The notes beneath the pieces are model-generated. The model was not told the DNA's origin, ran no database searches, and worked only from the letters and a program-made list of their open reading frames with translations. A DNA stretch of 31,629 nt from an uncultured Christensenellaceae bacterium (GTDB lineage Bacteria; Bacillota; Clostridia; Christensenellales; Pumilibacteraceae). The DNA lies in contig CAJUKR010000015.1 in assembly GCA_910587025.1 (NCBI GenBank), positions 1 through 31,629 on the forward strand, given 5' to 3'. Positions 15,718 through 23,703 of the stretch are shown here, one piece after another; positions within the stretch are counted from its first letter, which is position 1, and every line of letters starts with the position of its first letter. Both the position numbers and the translations under genes were made by a program.

Positions 15718-15757
15718 AACAGCCTGCGGGAAAATTCCGCAGGCTGTTATTTTTTTA
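15718..15757 (+). terminator. Strong plus-strand terminator with no established gene before it
   Basis: A 12-bp perfect stem, AACAGCCTGCGG (15718-15729) with CCGCAGGCTGTT (15737-15748), has a seven-base loop and is followed by ATTTTTTTA. The T-run is on the plus strand, so it points to an upstream plus-strand transcript. It may also act weakly for the ATPase gene converging from the right. Confidence 0.85.
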
Positions 15758-15781
15758 TTTATCGAAATCGTTATGCCGCGA

Positions 15782-17716
15782 TTACTCTGACTGTTGCGCG
15801 GCAGGTTGTTGCGCGGAAGTCGGCGCATATCTTTTCACCGACAGCGCGCGCATGGCGTTGAATATCGCGACGAGACAGACGCCGACGTCTCCGATTATCG
15901 CTATCCAAAGAGGGAAGTCGGCGAGAACGACGGCAAGAATCATGACCGCAAGTTTGATTGCCAGCGAGCCTATTATGTTTTGCATCGCGATCGCAATAAC
16001 GCGTTTCGAGTGTCTTTTCGCGTTCACGACCGAGCGGAGATCGTCCTGCATGACGACGGCGTCGCTCGCTTCGATCGCGGCGTCGCTTCCCAGTCCGCCC
16101 ATGGCGCAACCCGTATCCGCCGTCGCGAGCGTGGGAGCATCGTTGATCCCGTCGCCGCAGAATATGACTTTTTCGCCCGTTGCCTGCAAGTTCTTTACGA
16201 TCGCGACTTTTTCTTCGGGCAGCAGTTCGGCAAAGTATTCGTCGATCCCGACCGATTTCGCCACTGCCGCGGCTACTTCTTCGCGGTCTCCCGTGAGCAT
16301 TACCGTCTTTATCCCGAGCCGCTTGCACTCGGCGATCGCGGTCTTACTGCTCTCTTTTATCGTGTCGGCAACGACGATCACGCCGGCGAACTGCCCGTCG
16401 ATTCCGACGTAAAGCGTAGTATACGGGGAAGAGTACTCGGCGCATTCGACATTTTCGCACTCGAGAAGCTCTTTTTTTCCGATGACGACGCGCTTGCCGC
16501 ATACCGTCGCTCTGATCCCCATTCCGGCAATGTCTTCGGCATTCCCGCATTCGAGGTCTTCGGTATCGCGGTACTCGGCAACGGATCTTGCGATCGGGTG
16601 GGTGAACATACTTTCAGCGGCGGCGGCAAGCCTTGTATCGACCTCTCCGAGCGTACATTCGACGACCGAAAATCTGCCTTCGGTAATAGTGCCCGTTTTG
16701 TCGAACGCCATGATCGTAGCCCGCCGAAAAGGAGAGAACGTATCCGCACCTTTGACGAGTACACCGAGTTTGGCGGCGCCGCCTATCCCGCCGAAGAACG
16801 TCAGCGGCACGCTGATGACGAGCGCGCACGGACAGGACACGACGAGCAGCGACAGCGCGGTATATATCCATTGTCCCCAGGCGTTACCGCCTCCGGTCAG
16901 CGTTACGACAAGCGGGGGAACGACCGCGACGACGAGCGCGACAAGACACACGAGCGGCGTGTATACTTTCGCAAACTTGGATATAAAGGTTTCTTGCGCG
17001 GCTTTTTTGTCGCTCGCTTCTTCGACGAGCCTGAGCATCTTGCTTGCAGTCGATTCGACGAACTCTTTTGTCGTGCGTACTTTAAGCAGTCCGTCCACAG
17101 AGATCGAGCCCGATTGTACGGCGCATCCGACGGTCGCCGCGCGCGGTTCGCTTTCTCCCGTTATTGCGGACGAATCTATATATCCCGATCCCGACTCGAT
17201 AATTCCGTCGATGGCGATCCGTTCGCCGGGACGTACGATTATTATTTCGCCTGTTTCGACCTCGTCGGGGAAGACTTCCGCCTCTCTGCCGTCTCTTTCG
17301 ACGACCGCCGAATCGGGACGCATGGACAAAAGTTGCTTAATGCCTTTGCGCGACTTTCCGACCGCCATGGACTGGAACAGCTCGCCGATCTGATAAAGCA
17401 GCATGACGAGCACGCCGTCCATCATGACTTCGCCGCCGCCGGGAGCGCATAGCTCGGTTTCGAAGTCGGAGAACACGAGGTTGAGAACGAACGCGCCTAC
17501 TGATGCGACGAGCATAAGGAAATTCTCGTCGAATATGACCCCGCGTCCGATGTTACGCGCCGCTTTGATTATCACGGTTCGCGCGGCGGCAAACCATGAA
17601 ATCGCATAGAGGGGGAGATATACGGCGAAAATTCCGCCTATCTTGTCGAACAGCACTGCGGGCACGAACAGAGCCGCGCACAGCGCTATCGATATTATAC
17701 GGCTCTTCTTTTTCAT
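15782..17716 (-). CDS. Heavy-metal P1B-type ATPase (Zn/Cd/Pb group)
   Basis: A 644-residue metal-exporting P-type ATPase. It has the TGES actuator loop (about 187-190), the CPC ion site at 295-297 (LLVVSCPCALVISVPL), the DKTGTIT phosphorylation motif with Asp339, the FTHPIA nucleotide-domain His-Pro, and the GDGINDAPTL hinge. CPC followed by ALVIS-x-P, and the late IGDVGVCLVAIFNAMR helix, point to the P1B-2 group that exports zinc, cadmium or lead. No N-terminal HMA domain is fused; instead a separate HMA protein is encoded just upstream with a four-base overlap (ATGA). The C-terminal tail is Ala/Gln-rich. The pair is probably induced by metal; an AT-rich dyad in the promoter could bind an ArsR-type sensor. 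Confidence 0.94.
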   Translation of the reverse strand: MKKKSRIISIALCAALFVPAVLFDKIGGIFAVYLPLYAISWFAAARTVIIKAARNIGRGVIFDENFLMLVASVGAFVLNLVFSDFETELCAPGGGEVMMDGVLVMLLYQIGELFQSMAVGKSRKGIKQLLSMRPDSAVVERDGREAEVFPDEVETGEIIIVRPGERIAIDGIIESGSGYIDSSAITGESEPRAATVGCAVQSGSISVDGLLKVRTTKEFVESTASKMLRLVEEASDKKAAQETFISKFAKVYTPLVCLVALVVAVVPPLVVTLTGGGNAWGQWIYTALSLLVVSCPCALVISVPLTFFGGIGGAAKLGVLVKGADTFSPFRRATIMAFDKTGTITEGRFSVVECTLGEVDTRLAAAAESMFTHPIARSVAEYRDTEDLECGNAEDIAGMGIRATVCGKRVVIGKKELLECENVECAEYSSPYTTLYVGIDGQFAGVIVVADTIKESSKTAIAECKRLGIKTVMLTGDREEVAAAVAKSVGIDEYFAELLPEEKVAIVKNLQATGEKVIFCGDGINDAPTLATADTGCAMGGLGSDAAIEASDAVVMQDDLRSVVNAKRHSKRVIAIAMQNIIGSLAIKLAVMILAVVLADFPLWIAIIGDVGVCLVAIFNAMRALSVKRYAPTSAQQPAAQQSE

Positions 17717-17934
17717 CTCAGTTCCGCCATCACGGCGTCGGGTTCGAGTATCTTCGTCACTCGGCGCACTTCTTTCATTACTGCGTCGAAATGTTCGTCG
17801 GGCGCGGTGATTCTGAGCCGTTCCGTCGCAAACGACAGTCTGACCTGCGTCTCGGGAATCTTGTTAAGCGTGTCTTCGAGCCTTTTCGCGCAATTTGCGC
17901 AGTCGATACCTTCTATCGAATACATCTTGGTCAT
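17713..17934 (-). CDS. Stand-alone heavy-metal-associated (HMA) domain protein
   Basis: A 73-residue HMA-fold protein with the metal site GIDCANC (Cys12 and Cys15) in place of the common GMTCxxC, followed by the usual beta-alpha-beta pattern (VRLSFATERLRITAP, FDAVMKEVRRVTKILEPDA). It is normally the N-terminal domain of the adjoining ATPase family but is a separate gene here, ending four bases into the ATPase start. It may deliver metal to the pump or regulate it. AAGGACGG lies about ten bases upstream of the ATG. Confidence 0.9.
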   Translation of the reverse strand: MTKMYSIEGIDCANCAKRLEDTLNKIPETQVRLSFATERLRITAPDEHFDAVMKEVRRVTKILEPDAVMAELR

Positions 17935-17970
17935 ATTATAAATACCGTCCTTGATTTATTTTATAAAACA

Positions 17971-17988
17971 ATTAAACAATTATTTAAT
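17971..17988. promoter_or_regulatory. AT-rich dyad upstream of the HMA-ATPase operon
   Basis: ATTAAACAATTATTTAAT is an 18-bp palindrome with one mismatched pair and lies 37 bp before the HMA start. It is also part of a direct repeat of ACAATTA. Size and composition resemble ArsR/SmtB-type operators. It probably overlaps the minus-strand promoter. Regulator unknown. Confidence 0.45.
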
Positions 17989-18107
17989 CGTATTCTGATT
18001 ATATGCCCGATTATGCGTTTTGTCAAGCGTTTTCGCGTAAAAAAGTATGAATTTTCGGCAGGGGGCGCGGCATATACATTAAGCGAAGCCAATACAAGGA
18101 GAATGCA

Positions 18108-19574
18108 ATGAAAAAGACAGTATGTATTATAGCCGCCGTCGTGTTGATTGCGTCCGCGCTTTGCATGACGGCATGCGCGCCGGGCGACGACGAAGCCAAA
18201 CTTACGACTTATACTATAGCGGCTACGCTCGACACCGAGAAAATGACCGTATCTGCAAACGAAACGGTCGACTACGTAAACGCTACGGACGGCGAACTTG
18301 ACAGCGTATACTTTCATTTATATCCGTCGGCGTTCCGTGAAGGCGCACGCTACGGGTGCGTGGGCGAGAACGAAAAATCCGATGCGTTTCCGGCAGGCGT
18401 CGATTACGGCGGCATAACGGTGCCGTCCGTGACCGTAAACGGCGGGGAATGCACATGGGAAATAGCGGGCGAGGACGAGGATATCCTTACGGTCACGGGT
18501 CTTTCGGTCATGCCCGGCGATACGGTGAGTATTGCGATCGCGTTTGAGCTCGATCTCCCCATGGCGCGCCACCGTTTCGGTTATTATAACAACACGGTAA
18601 ATCTCGGTAACTGGTATCCCATAGCCTGCGTACGCGAAGAGGGCGCATGGCGTACCGATCCGTATTATTCGAACGGCGATCCGTTCTATTCCGAGCCCGC
18701 GAACTATAACGTTACGCTTACGACGCCCACGGGCTGGAATGTAGCCGGCACGGGTGCGGTATCGACGGAAATAGCCGGCGAGGAAACTAAAACGACTTTC
18801 AAGGCGGAAAAAGTCCGCGACTTTGCGATGACTGCGTCCGAGCGTTATACTTGCATCGAGGAGCAGATCGAAGGCGGTCCGATAGTTCGCTATTATTATA
18901 CTTCGGATTCCGAGGCACAGGCGCATCTCGCAACGGCTGCGACCGCAGTAAGAACGTTCTCCGAGCTGTTCGGAGCGTACGCTTACCCGACGCTTTCGGT
19001 CGCGATCACGCCTTTCCTTTACGGCGGAATGGAATATCCGCAGATGGTATTCGTGTCCGATTCTCTGCGCGGCAGTCTGCTCGAGGAAGCGATAATCCAC
19101 GAAATAGCGCACCAGTGGTGGTATGCCGCCGTGGGCAACGATCAGATCAACGACGCCTGGATGGACGAGGGATTTGCCGAATATTCGACGACGCTGTTCT
19201 ATGAAAAGAACCCCGACTACGGCGTATCCGGCACCGACAGGATCGCAGACGCTATGCAGTCGTATATCCTGTTCTCCGAAATGTACCGCGAGCATATCGG
19301 TGGTGACACGTCGATGAACAGACCGCTCGGAGAGTACTTCTCTCAGATCGACTATTCCTTCCACACTTACGTCAAAGGCGAATTGCTTTTCGATTCCGTT
19401 CGCCACGGCGTAGGCGACGACAAATTTTTTGCGGCGCTCCGTTCCTATTATAAGGAATACAGCGGCAAGACAGCAACGCCCGACGGGCTGATCGCTTGTT
19501 TCGAATCCGCGGGCAATATGAAGTTGGTTTCGTTCTTTGAAAGTTGGATCAGCGGAAGCGCGCTTCTCGTTTAA
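18108..19574 (+). CDS. M1-family zinc metallopeptidase lipoprotein
   Basis: A 488-residue gluzincin of the M1 aminopeptidase family, exported and lipid-anchored through Cys23 (lipobox CMTAC). An N-terminal beta domain (YTIAATLDTEKMTVSANETVDYVNATDGELDSVYFHLYP) precedes the catalytic domain. The exopeptidase-type loop reads GGMEYPQMV, and the zinc site is HEIAHQWW with His331, Glu332 and His335, plus Glu354 in DEGFAEY, giving the expected HExxH-18-E spacing. It therefore looks active and probably trims peptides outside the membrane. AAGGAGA is a strong ribosome site. It is divergent from the HMA-ATPase genes, and the amidase follows after 69 bp. Confidence 0.93.
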   Translation: MKKTVCIIAAVVLIASALCMTACAPGDDEAKLTTYTIAATLDTEKMTVSANETVDYVNATDGELDSVYFHLYPSAFREGARYGCVGENEKSDAFPAGVDYGGITVPSVTVNGGECTWEIAGEDEDILTVTGLSVMPGDTVSIAIAFELDLPMARHRFGYYNNTVNLGNWYPIACVREEGAWRTDPYYSNGDPFYSEPANYNVTLTTPTGWNVAGTGAVSTEIAGEETKTTFKAEKVRDFAMTASERYTCIEEQIEGGPIVRYYYTSDSEAQAHLATAATAVRTFSELFGAYAYPTLSVAITPFLYGGMEYPQMVFVSDSLRGSLLEEAIIHEIAHQWWYAAVGNDQINDAWMDEGFAEYSTTLFYEKNPDYGVSGTDRIADAMQSYILFSEMYREHIGGDTSMNRPLGEYFSQIDYSFHTYVKGELLFDSVRHGVGDDKFFAALRSYYKEYSGKTATPDGLIACFESAGNMKLVSFFESWISGSALLV

Positions 19575-19643
19575 GGCTTTGGGCGAGTATCGGATTACGT
19601 TGCTTGCGGTCGCCGATTTTTGCGGATAATTTATTAAGAAAAT

Positions 19644-20354
19644 ATGGTAATAAGAAAGAAAACAATACTTGTCGTACTTGCGGGGCTGATCGTATTCGGC
19701 GGACTGACCGCTCTGTGCCTGACGGCGGCGATCACGCCCGCGGCGGCGTTGAACGGCATGACCGTGGTGATCGATCCCGGGCACGGCGGCATAGACGGCG
19801 GCGTAGTCGGCACGAATACGCGCAAAAAGGAAAGCGATATCAATCTCGGCATATCTCTGAGTCTGCGTCACTTCCTGCGCGAAGCGGGGTATAACGTAGT
19901 CATGACGCGTACGAGCGACGTCGACCTTGCGGGAGGCGCCAAGCCGTTCAAGAAATCGGATATGCTGGCGCGCAAGAAAATAATCGATGACAGTTCGCCC
20001 GACTTCGTGCTTTCCGTGCATCAGAATTCATACCCGCGTAAAGACATAAGCGGCGCGCAGGTGTTCTATGCGCCGGGATCGGAGGAGGGAAAAGAGAACG
20101 CGGATAAAGTCCAGAGCGTTCTGAACGGCGCGCTCGATTCGGATCGCACGGCAAAGAGCGGCGATTATTATATCCTGCAATGTTCGCCCGTGCCGTCCCT
20201 TCTCGTCGAGTGCGGCTTCCTTTCCAACCCGACCGAAGAAGCTCTCCTCGTTACAGCCGACTATCAGCAGAAAGTGGCGTACGCGCTTTGCTCTTCGATC
20301 CGTATACTTCTCGAAGGCGAGATCGATCCGCATGAAGGCGCCGAACATTCGTAA
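19644..20354 (+). CDS. N-acetylmuramoyl-L-alanine amidase (CwlD-like, Amidase_3)
   Basis: A 236-residue peptidoglycan amidase that cuts the bond between muramic acid and the stem peptide. The N-terminal membrane or signal helix spans about residues 7-30. The Amidase_3 domain shows the zinc ligands and base: His47 in VVIDPGHGGIDGG, Glu63 in KKESDINL, a later His in LSVHQNS, and Glu in LLVECGFLSNP. The single domain without wall-binding repeats resembles CwlD, which makes muramic lactam in spore cortex, but a sporulation role is only inferred. Start region: GATAAT (19625-19630) and a short leader without a good ribosome site. A 15-bp hairpin follows 29 bases after the stop. Confidence 0.92.
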   Translation: MVIRKKTILVVLAGLIVFGGLTALCLTAAITPAAALNGMTVVIDPGHGGIDGGVVGTNTRKKESDINLGISLSLRHFLREAGYNVVMTRTSDVDLAGGAKPFKKSDMLARKKIIDDSSPDFVLSVHQNSYPRKDISGAQVFYAPGSEEGKENADKVQSVLNGALDSDRTAKSGDYYILQCSPVPSLLVECGFLSNPTEEALLVTADYQQKVAYALCSSIRILLEGEIDPHEGAEHS

Positions 20355-20382
20355 AACGCAATAACGGAATATAAAAATTCAT

Positions 20383-20416
20383 AACCCCCGAAAGTCTTTC
20401 GAGACTTTCGGGGGTT
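20383..20416. terminator. Long hairpin with TTCG loop after the amidase gene
   Basis: A perfect 15-bp stem, AACCCCCGAAAGTCT (20383-20397) with its complement (20402-20416), closes on TTCG. No T-run follows on the plus strand, but on the minus strand it is followed by ATGAATTTTTAT. It may therefore mainly end minus-strand transcription as well as stop the amidase message. Confidence 0.7.
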
Positions 20417-20520
20417 GTCGTATACGAATCGTCGTCCGTTGCTTTGCATGCCGTGACCGAGAAAGTACTCAGCTCATGGGGGGCGGACGGAAGCGAAATC
20501 GCGATTAAGCGTTTTCTCAT
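20383..20520 (-). pseudogene. Possible remnant of a lipoprotein gene start
   Basis: On the minus strand, AGGAAA about ten bases upstream of an ATG at 20520 opens a frame whose product begins MRKRLIAISL and soon reads STFSVTACKATDDD. That is the layout of a lipoprotein signal (compare the lipoboxes at 18108 and 30761), but the apolar core is broken by PSAPHE. The frame then runs straight into the hairpin at 20383-20416. It looks like the 5' end of a lost lipoprotein gene joined to its terminator. The evidence is by eye only. Confidence 0.3.
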
Positions 20521-20611
20521 TTCGTGTTTTCCTTTCCGTTTTGTCACAGCATTCATTGCATAAAAGTCAAAATGAAATCGACGCTTTTTTGTTTCACCCG
20601 TACCATATTTC

Positions 20612-20641
20612 TTGCAATTCCGCATGAAAATATGTTATACT
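20612..20641 (+). promoter_or_regulatory. Sigma-A promoter of the aromatic operon, predicted leaderless start
   Basis: TTGCAA (20612-20617), an 18-bp spacer and TATACT (20636-20641). Eight bases separate the -10 from the tyrA ATG at 20650. This leaves no space for a T-box, attenuator or ribosome site. Confidence 0.75.
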
Positions 20642-20649
20642 TCGAAAGT

Positions 20650-21660
20650 ATGGACAAGCGCGACAAAATAGGAATAATAGGGCTGGGACTTATAGGCGGT
20701 TCCATGGCCATAGCGCTTCGCGGCAAGTACGACGTCATAGGTATGAGCCGCAACCCCGATACCGCGGCGTACGCTTTGGACGAGGGTATGATTTCGTCGG
20801 TCGCGACGTCTTATTTCGATTTCTCGGACTGCACCGCGGTGATCGTATGCACTCCGCTCGCCGTTGTCGAAAAGACGGTGCGGGACGTTCGAAACGCGCT
20901 CGGCGACGGTGTCATAATAACCGACGTCGGCAGCGTCAAAGGCATGCTTTGCGGCATAAAAGGACGGCTTATCGGCGGACATCCAATGGCGGGAACGGAA
21001 CAGAGCGGCATACGCGCGGCGAAAGAACGTCTGCTCGAGAACGCATATTATATACTCGTGGATTACAACGATAATCCGAAAGACCTCGAAACGGTGAGAA
21101 ATATTGTGCTTGCGTGCGGAGCAGTACCCGTCGTTATGACTGCGGACGAGCACGATAGGCTCGTCGCGAAGATCTCGCATCTCGAACATATGGCGGCGTA
21201 TTCGCTTGTTTCATCGGCAATGACCGGCGAAGAAGAGATCGTCGGAAGCGGATTTACGGACACCACGCGCATAGCTTCCTCCGATCCGTCGTTCTGGAAT
21301 ACCGTCGCGCATCTGAACCGCGACAATCTCGTCCGCGAAATGGACGGATATATCGCGACGCTTTCCGCGCTTCGCGGCGACATCGCGGAGGGACGGGACA
21401 TAACGCCGTCGCTTAAGTCGGCAAAGGACAAGCGGGACAAACTTACTTACAAAAAGCGGTTTATGACCGAATACGTCCTTTACGTGGACGTGCCCGACTG
21501 CGTAGGCTCTATAGTCGGCGTGCTCGGCAGGCTTGCGGATGCGGGCGTGAGCATAAGCAATCTGACCGTCATGCACTCGCGCGAGGGGGCGGGCGGCGCG
21601 CTCAGGCTCGAACTTAAGGACGAACAGGGCTATAAGAAGGCAAAGGAGATACTGGCATGA
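20650..21660 (+). CDS. tyrA: Prephenate dehydrogenase
   Basis: A NAD(P)-dependent enzyme that converts prephenate to 4-hydroxyphenylpyruvate on the way to tyrosine. The 336-residue protein opens with the Rossmann motif IGIIGLGLIGGSMAIAL. It continues with TDVGSVKG and GGHPMAGTEQSG (substrate site), an ISHLEHMAAYSLV helix, and ends with an ACT domain (about 270-336, YVLYVDVPDCVGSIVGVLGRLADAGVSISNLTV) that probably senses an aromatic amino acid. The frame is open back to 20524, but ATG 20650 begins the family-like sequence and sits eight bases after a -10. It leads the aromatic operon and overlaps aroC by four bases (ATGA). No chorismate mutase domain is fused. Confidence 0.95.
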   Translation: MDKRDKIGIIGLGLIGGSMAIALRGKYDVIGMSRNPDTAAYALDEGMISSVATSYFDFSDCTAVIVCTPLAVVEKTVRDVRNALGDGVIITDVGSVKGMLCGIKGRLIGGHPMAGTEQSGIRAAKERLLENAYYILVDYNDNPKDLETVRNIVLACGAVPVVMTADEHDRLVAKISHLEHMAAYSLVSSAMTGEEEIVGSGFTDTTRIASSDPSFWNTVAHLNRDNLVREMDGYIATLSALRGDIAEGRDITPSLKSAKDKRDKLTYKKRFMTEYVLYVDVPDCVGSIVGVLGRLADAGVSISNLTVMHSREGAGGALRLELKDEQGYKKAKEILA

Positions 21661-22718
21661 TACTTGTTACGGCAGGCGAATCGCACGGTAAAGCGCTTGT
21701 GGGCGTTATAGAAGGACTTCCGTCCGGTATAACGCTCGACGAAGAAAAGATAAACGCCGAACTTTCGCTCCGTCAGCAGGGCTACGGACGCGGCGGCAGA
21801 ATGAAAATAGAAACGGACAGGATCGAAATACTGTCCGGCGTAATAGGGGGCAGGACGATCGCTTCGCCGCTTTCGTTCGAGATAAAAAACAAAGATTACG
21901 AGAACTGGACGGAGTATATGGATCCGTTTCACGGCGACGTCGGGAAAAAAGCGCTCACCGCCGTTCGTCCCGGTCACGCCGATTTGTCTGGTATCATAAA
22001 ATACGGTTTCGGCGCAAACGCCCGTCCCGTGCTCGAACGCGCGAGCGCGCGCGAAACGGCAACGCGCGTCGCGGCAGGCGCGATATGCAAACAGGCGCTC
22101 GAGGCGCTCGGCATTACCGTGAACGGAAAAGTTCTCCTCATCGGCGGCAAGGACGACGAGGCGTCCATGCACGAGGCGATACGCGCCGCGCGTCTTGACG
22201 GCGATACGCTGGGCGGCAGATGCGAAGTGCGCGTCAAAGGTATGCCGATCGGCGTGGGCAGTTATGTCAGGTACGATCGAAAACTCGATGCCGTTCTCGC
22301 AATGCACCTTATGAGCATACAGTCGGTCAAGGCGGTGGAAGTCGGTCTCGGGCGGGACTTTGCGTACTTGAAGGGCAGCGAATCGCATGACGAGATATTC
22401 AAGGACGGAAGAAAAACCAACCGCGCGGGCGGTATAGAGGGCGGAATGTCCAACGGCGAAGACATAGTGCTCGGCGTGACGTTCAAGCCCATTCCCACGC
22501 TTATGAAAGGACTTCGCACCGTGGACGTAAAAACGGGCGAACCCGCTACGGCGGCAAGCGAGCGCAGCGACTGTTGCGCGGTGGAAGCGGCGACGGTGGT
22601 CGCGGAAAACGTTACGGCATACGCCGTCCTCGACGAGCTTCTTAAGACTTTCGGCGGGGACACAATGAAAGAGCTCAAGTCGCGTATCGACGAAAGGAGA
22701 GCGTATGACCGAGGCTGA
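21657..22718 (+). CDS. aroC: Chorismate synthase
   Basis: Forms chorismate from 5-enolpyruvylshikimate 3-phosphate using reduced FMN; the last common step. The 353-residue protein has TAGESHGKAL at the N-terminus, RQQGYGRGGRM, the RASARETATRVAAGA segment and NRAGGIEGGMSNGEDI, all family signatures. The start lies in the tyrA stop, with AAGGAGA upstream. Its end overlaps aroB by 14 bases, consistent with translational coupling. No flavin reductase domain is fused, so it depends on an outside source of reduced flavin. Confidence 0.97.
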   Translation: MILVTAGESHGKALVGVIEGLPSGITLDEEKINAELSLRQQGYGRGGRMKIETDRIEILSGVIGGRTIASPLSFEIKNKDYENWTEYMDPFHGDVGKKALTAVRPGHADLSGIIKYGFGANARPVLERASARETATRVAAGAICKQALEALGITVNGKVLLIGGKDDEASMHEAIRAARLDGDTLGGRCEVRVKGMPIGVGSYVRYDRKLDAVLAMHLMSIQSVKAVEVGLGRDFAYLKGSESHDEIFKDGRKTNRAGGIEGGMSNGEDIVLGVTFKPIPTLMKGLRTVDVKTGEPATAASERSDCCAVEAATVVAENVTAYAVLDELLKTFGGDTMKELKSRIDERRAYDRG

Positions 22719-23703
22719 ATTCGTTTCTTCGGATAAAATAAAAGCCGCGCTCGGCGGACGTAACGTATATATCGTTACGGACTCGAACGTGGCGGAACTG
22801 TATTCCGATTTGTTCTTTTCCGTGCGTTGCACGGTGATCGACGCGGGAGAACACAGTAAAAATCTTTATACCGTCGGCGGAATAATCGCGGATATGGTGC
22901 GGTGCGGTTGCGATCGCAAAACGACGGTGATTGCGGTGGGCGGCGGCGTCGTGGGCGATACGGCGGGATATGCGGCGGCGAGTTTCATGCGCGGCGTGGA
23001 CTGGATAAACGTTCCGACGACATTGCTCGCTATGGTGGACAGCGGTATAGGCGGCAAGACGGGCGTGGACGTCGGCGGATACAAAAACGTCGCGGGCGCG
23101 TTCCATATGCCGAAGCGGGTGCTGATATGTACCGAATTTTTACGCACGTTGCCCGAACGCGAATGGCTCTGCGGTTGCGGAGAAATGATCAAGCATGCGC
23201 TTCTCGACGAAAATATTTTCCGTGCGACGTTTCCCGCGATCGATAAACTGATCGCGCGCGACGGAGAAACCGCCGACAAACTGATAGTCATGTCCGCGAG
23301 ATATAAGGAATCTGTCGTAAAAGCGGATTTCAAGGAAGGCGGACTGCGCAAGCGTCTGAACGTCGGTCATACCGTCGGTCACGCGGCGGAAAAACTCGAC
23401 GATTTTCGTCTTTCGCACGGCGAGTACGTCGCGCTCGGGATCATAGCCGAAATGTCCATGTTCCGCGAAAGGATCTCAGCCGATTATTTCGATAAAGCCG
23501 TCGGCATGGCGCGCGCGGTTTGCAGTAACGGATTCCCGCGCCTGAAAGCCGAAGATATAACCGAGGCTGCGAAAGGCGATAAGAAAAATGCGGACGGAAA
23601 GATCGTCGTTATGCTTCCGACGGGCGGCGGCAATGTGGAAGAGATCGCGCTCGCTCCCGAAGAATTCAAGGAGAGACTGGCTTCGTGTTTATCCGACCTT
23701 TAA
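22705..23703 (+). CDS. aroB: 3-dehydroquinate synthase
   Basis: Converts DAHP to 3-dehydroquinate, the second step of the shikimate pathway, using NAD and a divalent metal. The 332-residue protein has the NAD site AVGGGVVGDTAGYAAASFMRG, followed by VPTTLLAMVDSGIGGKTGVD. The metal ligands are visible as Glu in CGEMIKHALLD and His in NVGHTVGHAAE and LSHGEYVALG. AAGGAGA precedes the ATG. The end overlaps aroA by 19 bases. The N-terminus is a little short compared with many relatives. Confidence 0.96.
   Translation: MTEAEFVSSDKIKAALGGRNVYIVTDSNVAELYSDLFFSVRCTVIDAGEHSKNLYTVGGIIADMVRCGCDRKTTVIAVGGGVVGDTAGYAAASFMRGVDWINVPTTLLAMVDSGIGGKTGVDVGGYKNVAGAFHMPKRVLICTEFLRTLPEREWLCGCGEMIKHALLDENIFRATFPAIDKLIARDGETADKLIVMSARYKESVVKADFKEGGLRKRLNVGHTVGHAAEKLDDFRLSHGEYVALGIIAEMSMFRERISADYFDKAVGMARAVCSNGFPRLKAEDITEAAKGDKKNADGKIVVMLPTGGGNVEEIALAPEEFKERLASCLSDL

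Noticed and set aside
15794..17452. 552-codon plus-strand frame opposite the metal ATPase
   Set aside because: Composition is dominated by Arg, Asp and Gly without motifs. The minus-strand ATPase is certain.
18318..20021. 567-codon open frame on the minus strand opposite the M1 peptidase and amidase genes
   Set aside because: It reads Arg/His/Tyr-rich sequence with no motifs and lies opposite two genes with clear active sites. It is a shadow of codon bias.
20524..20649. Longer N-terminus for TyrA
   Set aside because: The added residues do not fit the family, and the -35/-10 elements of the operon lie inside this stretch.
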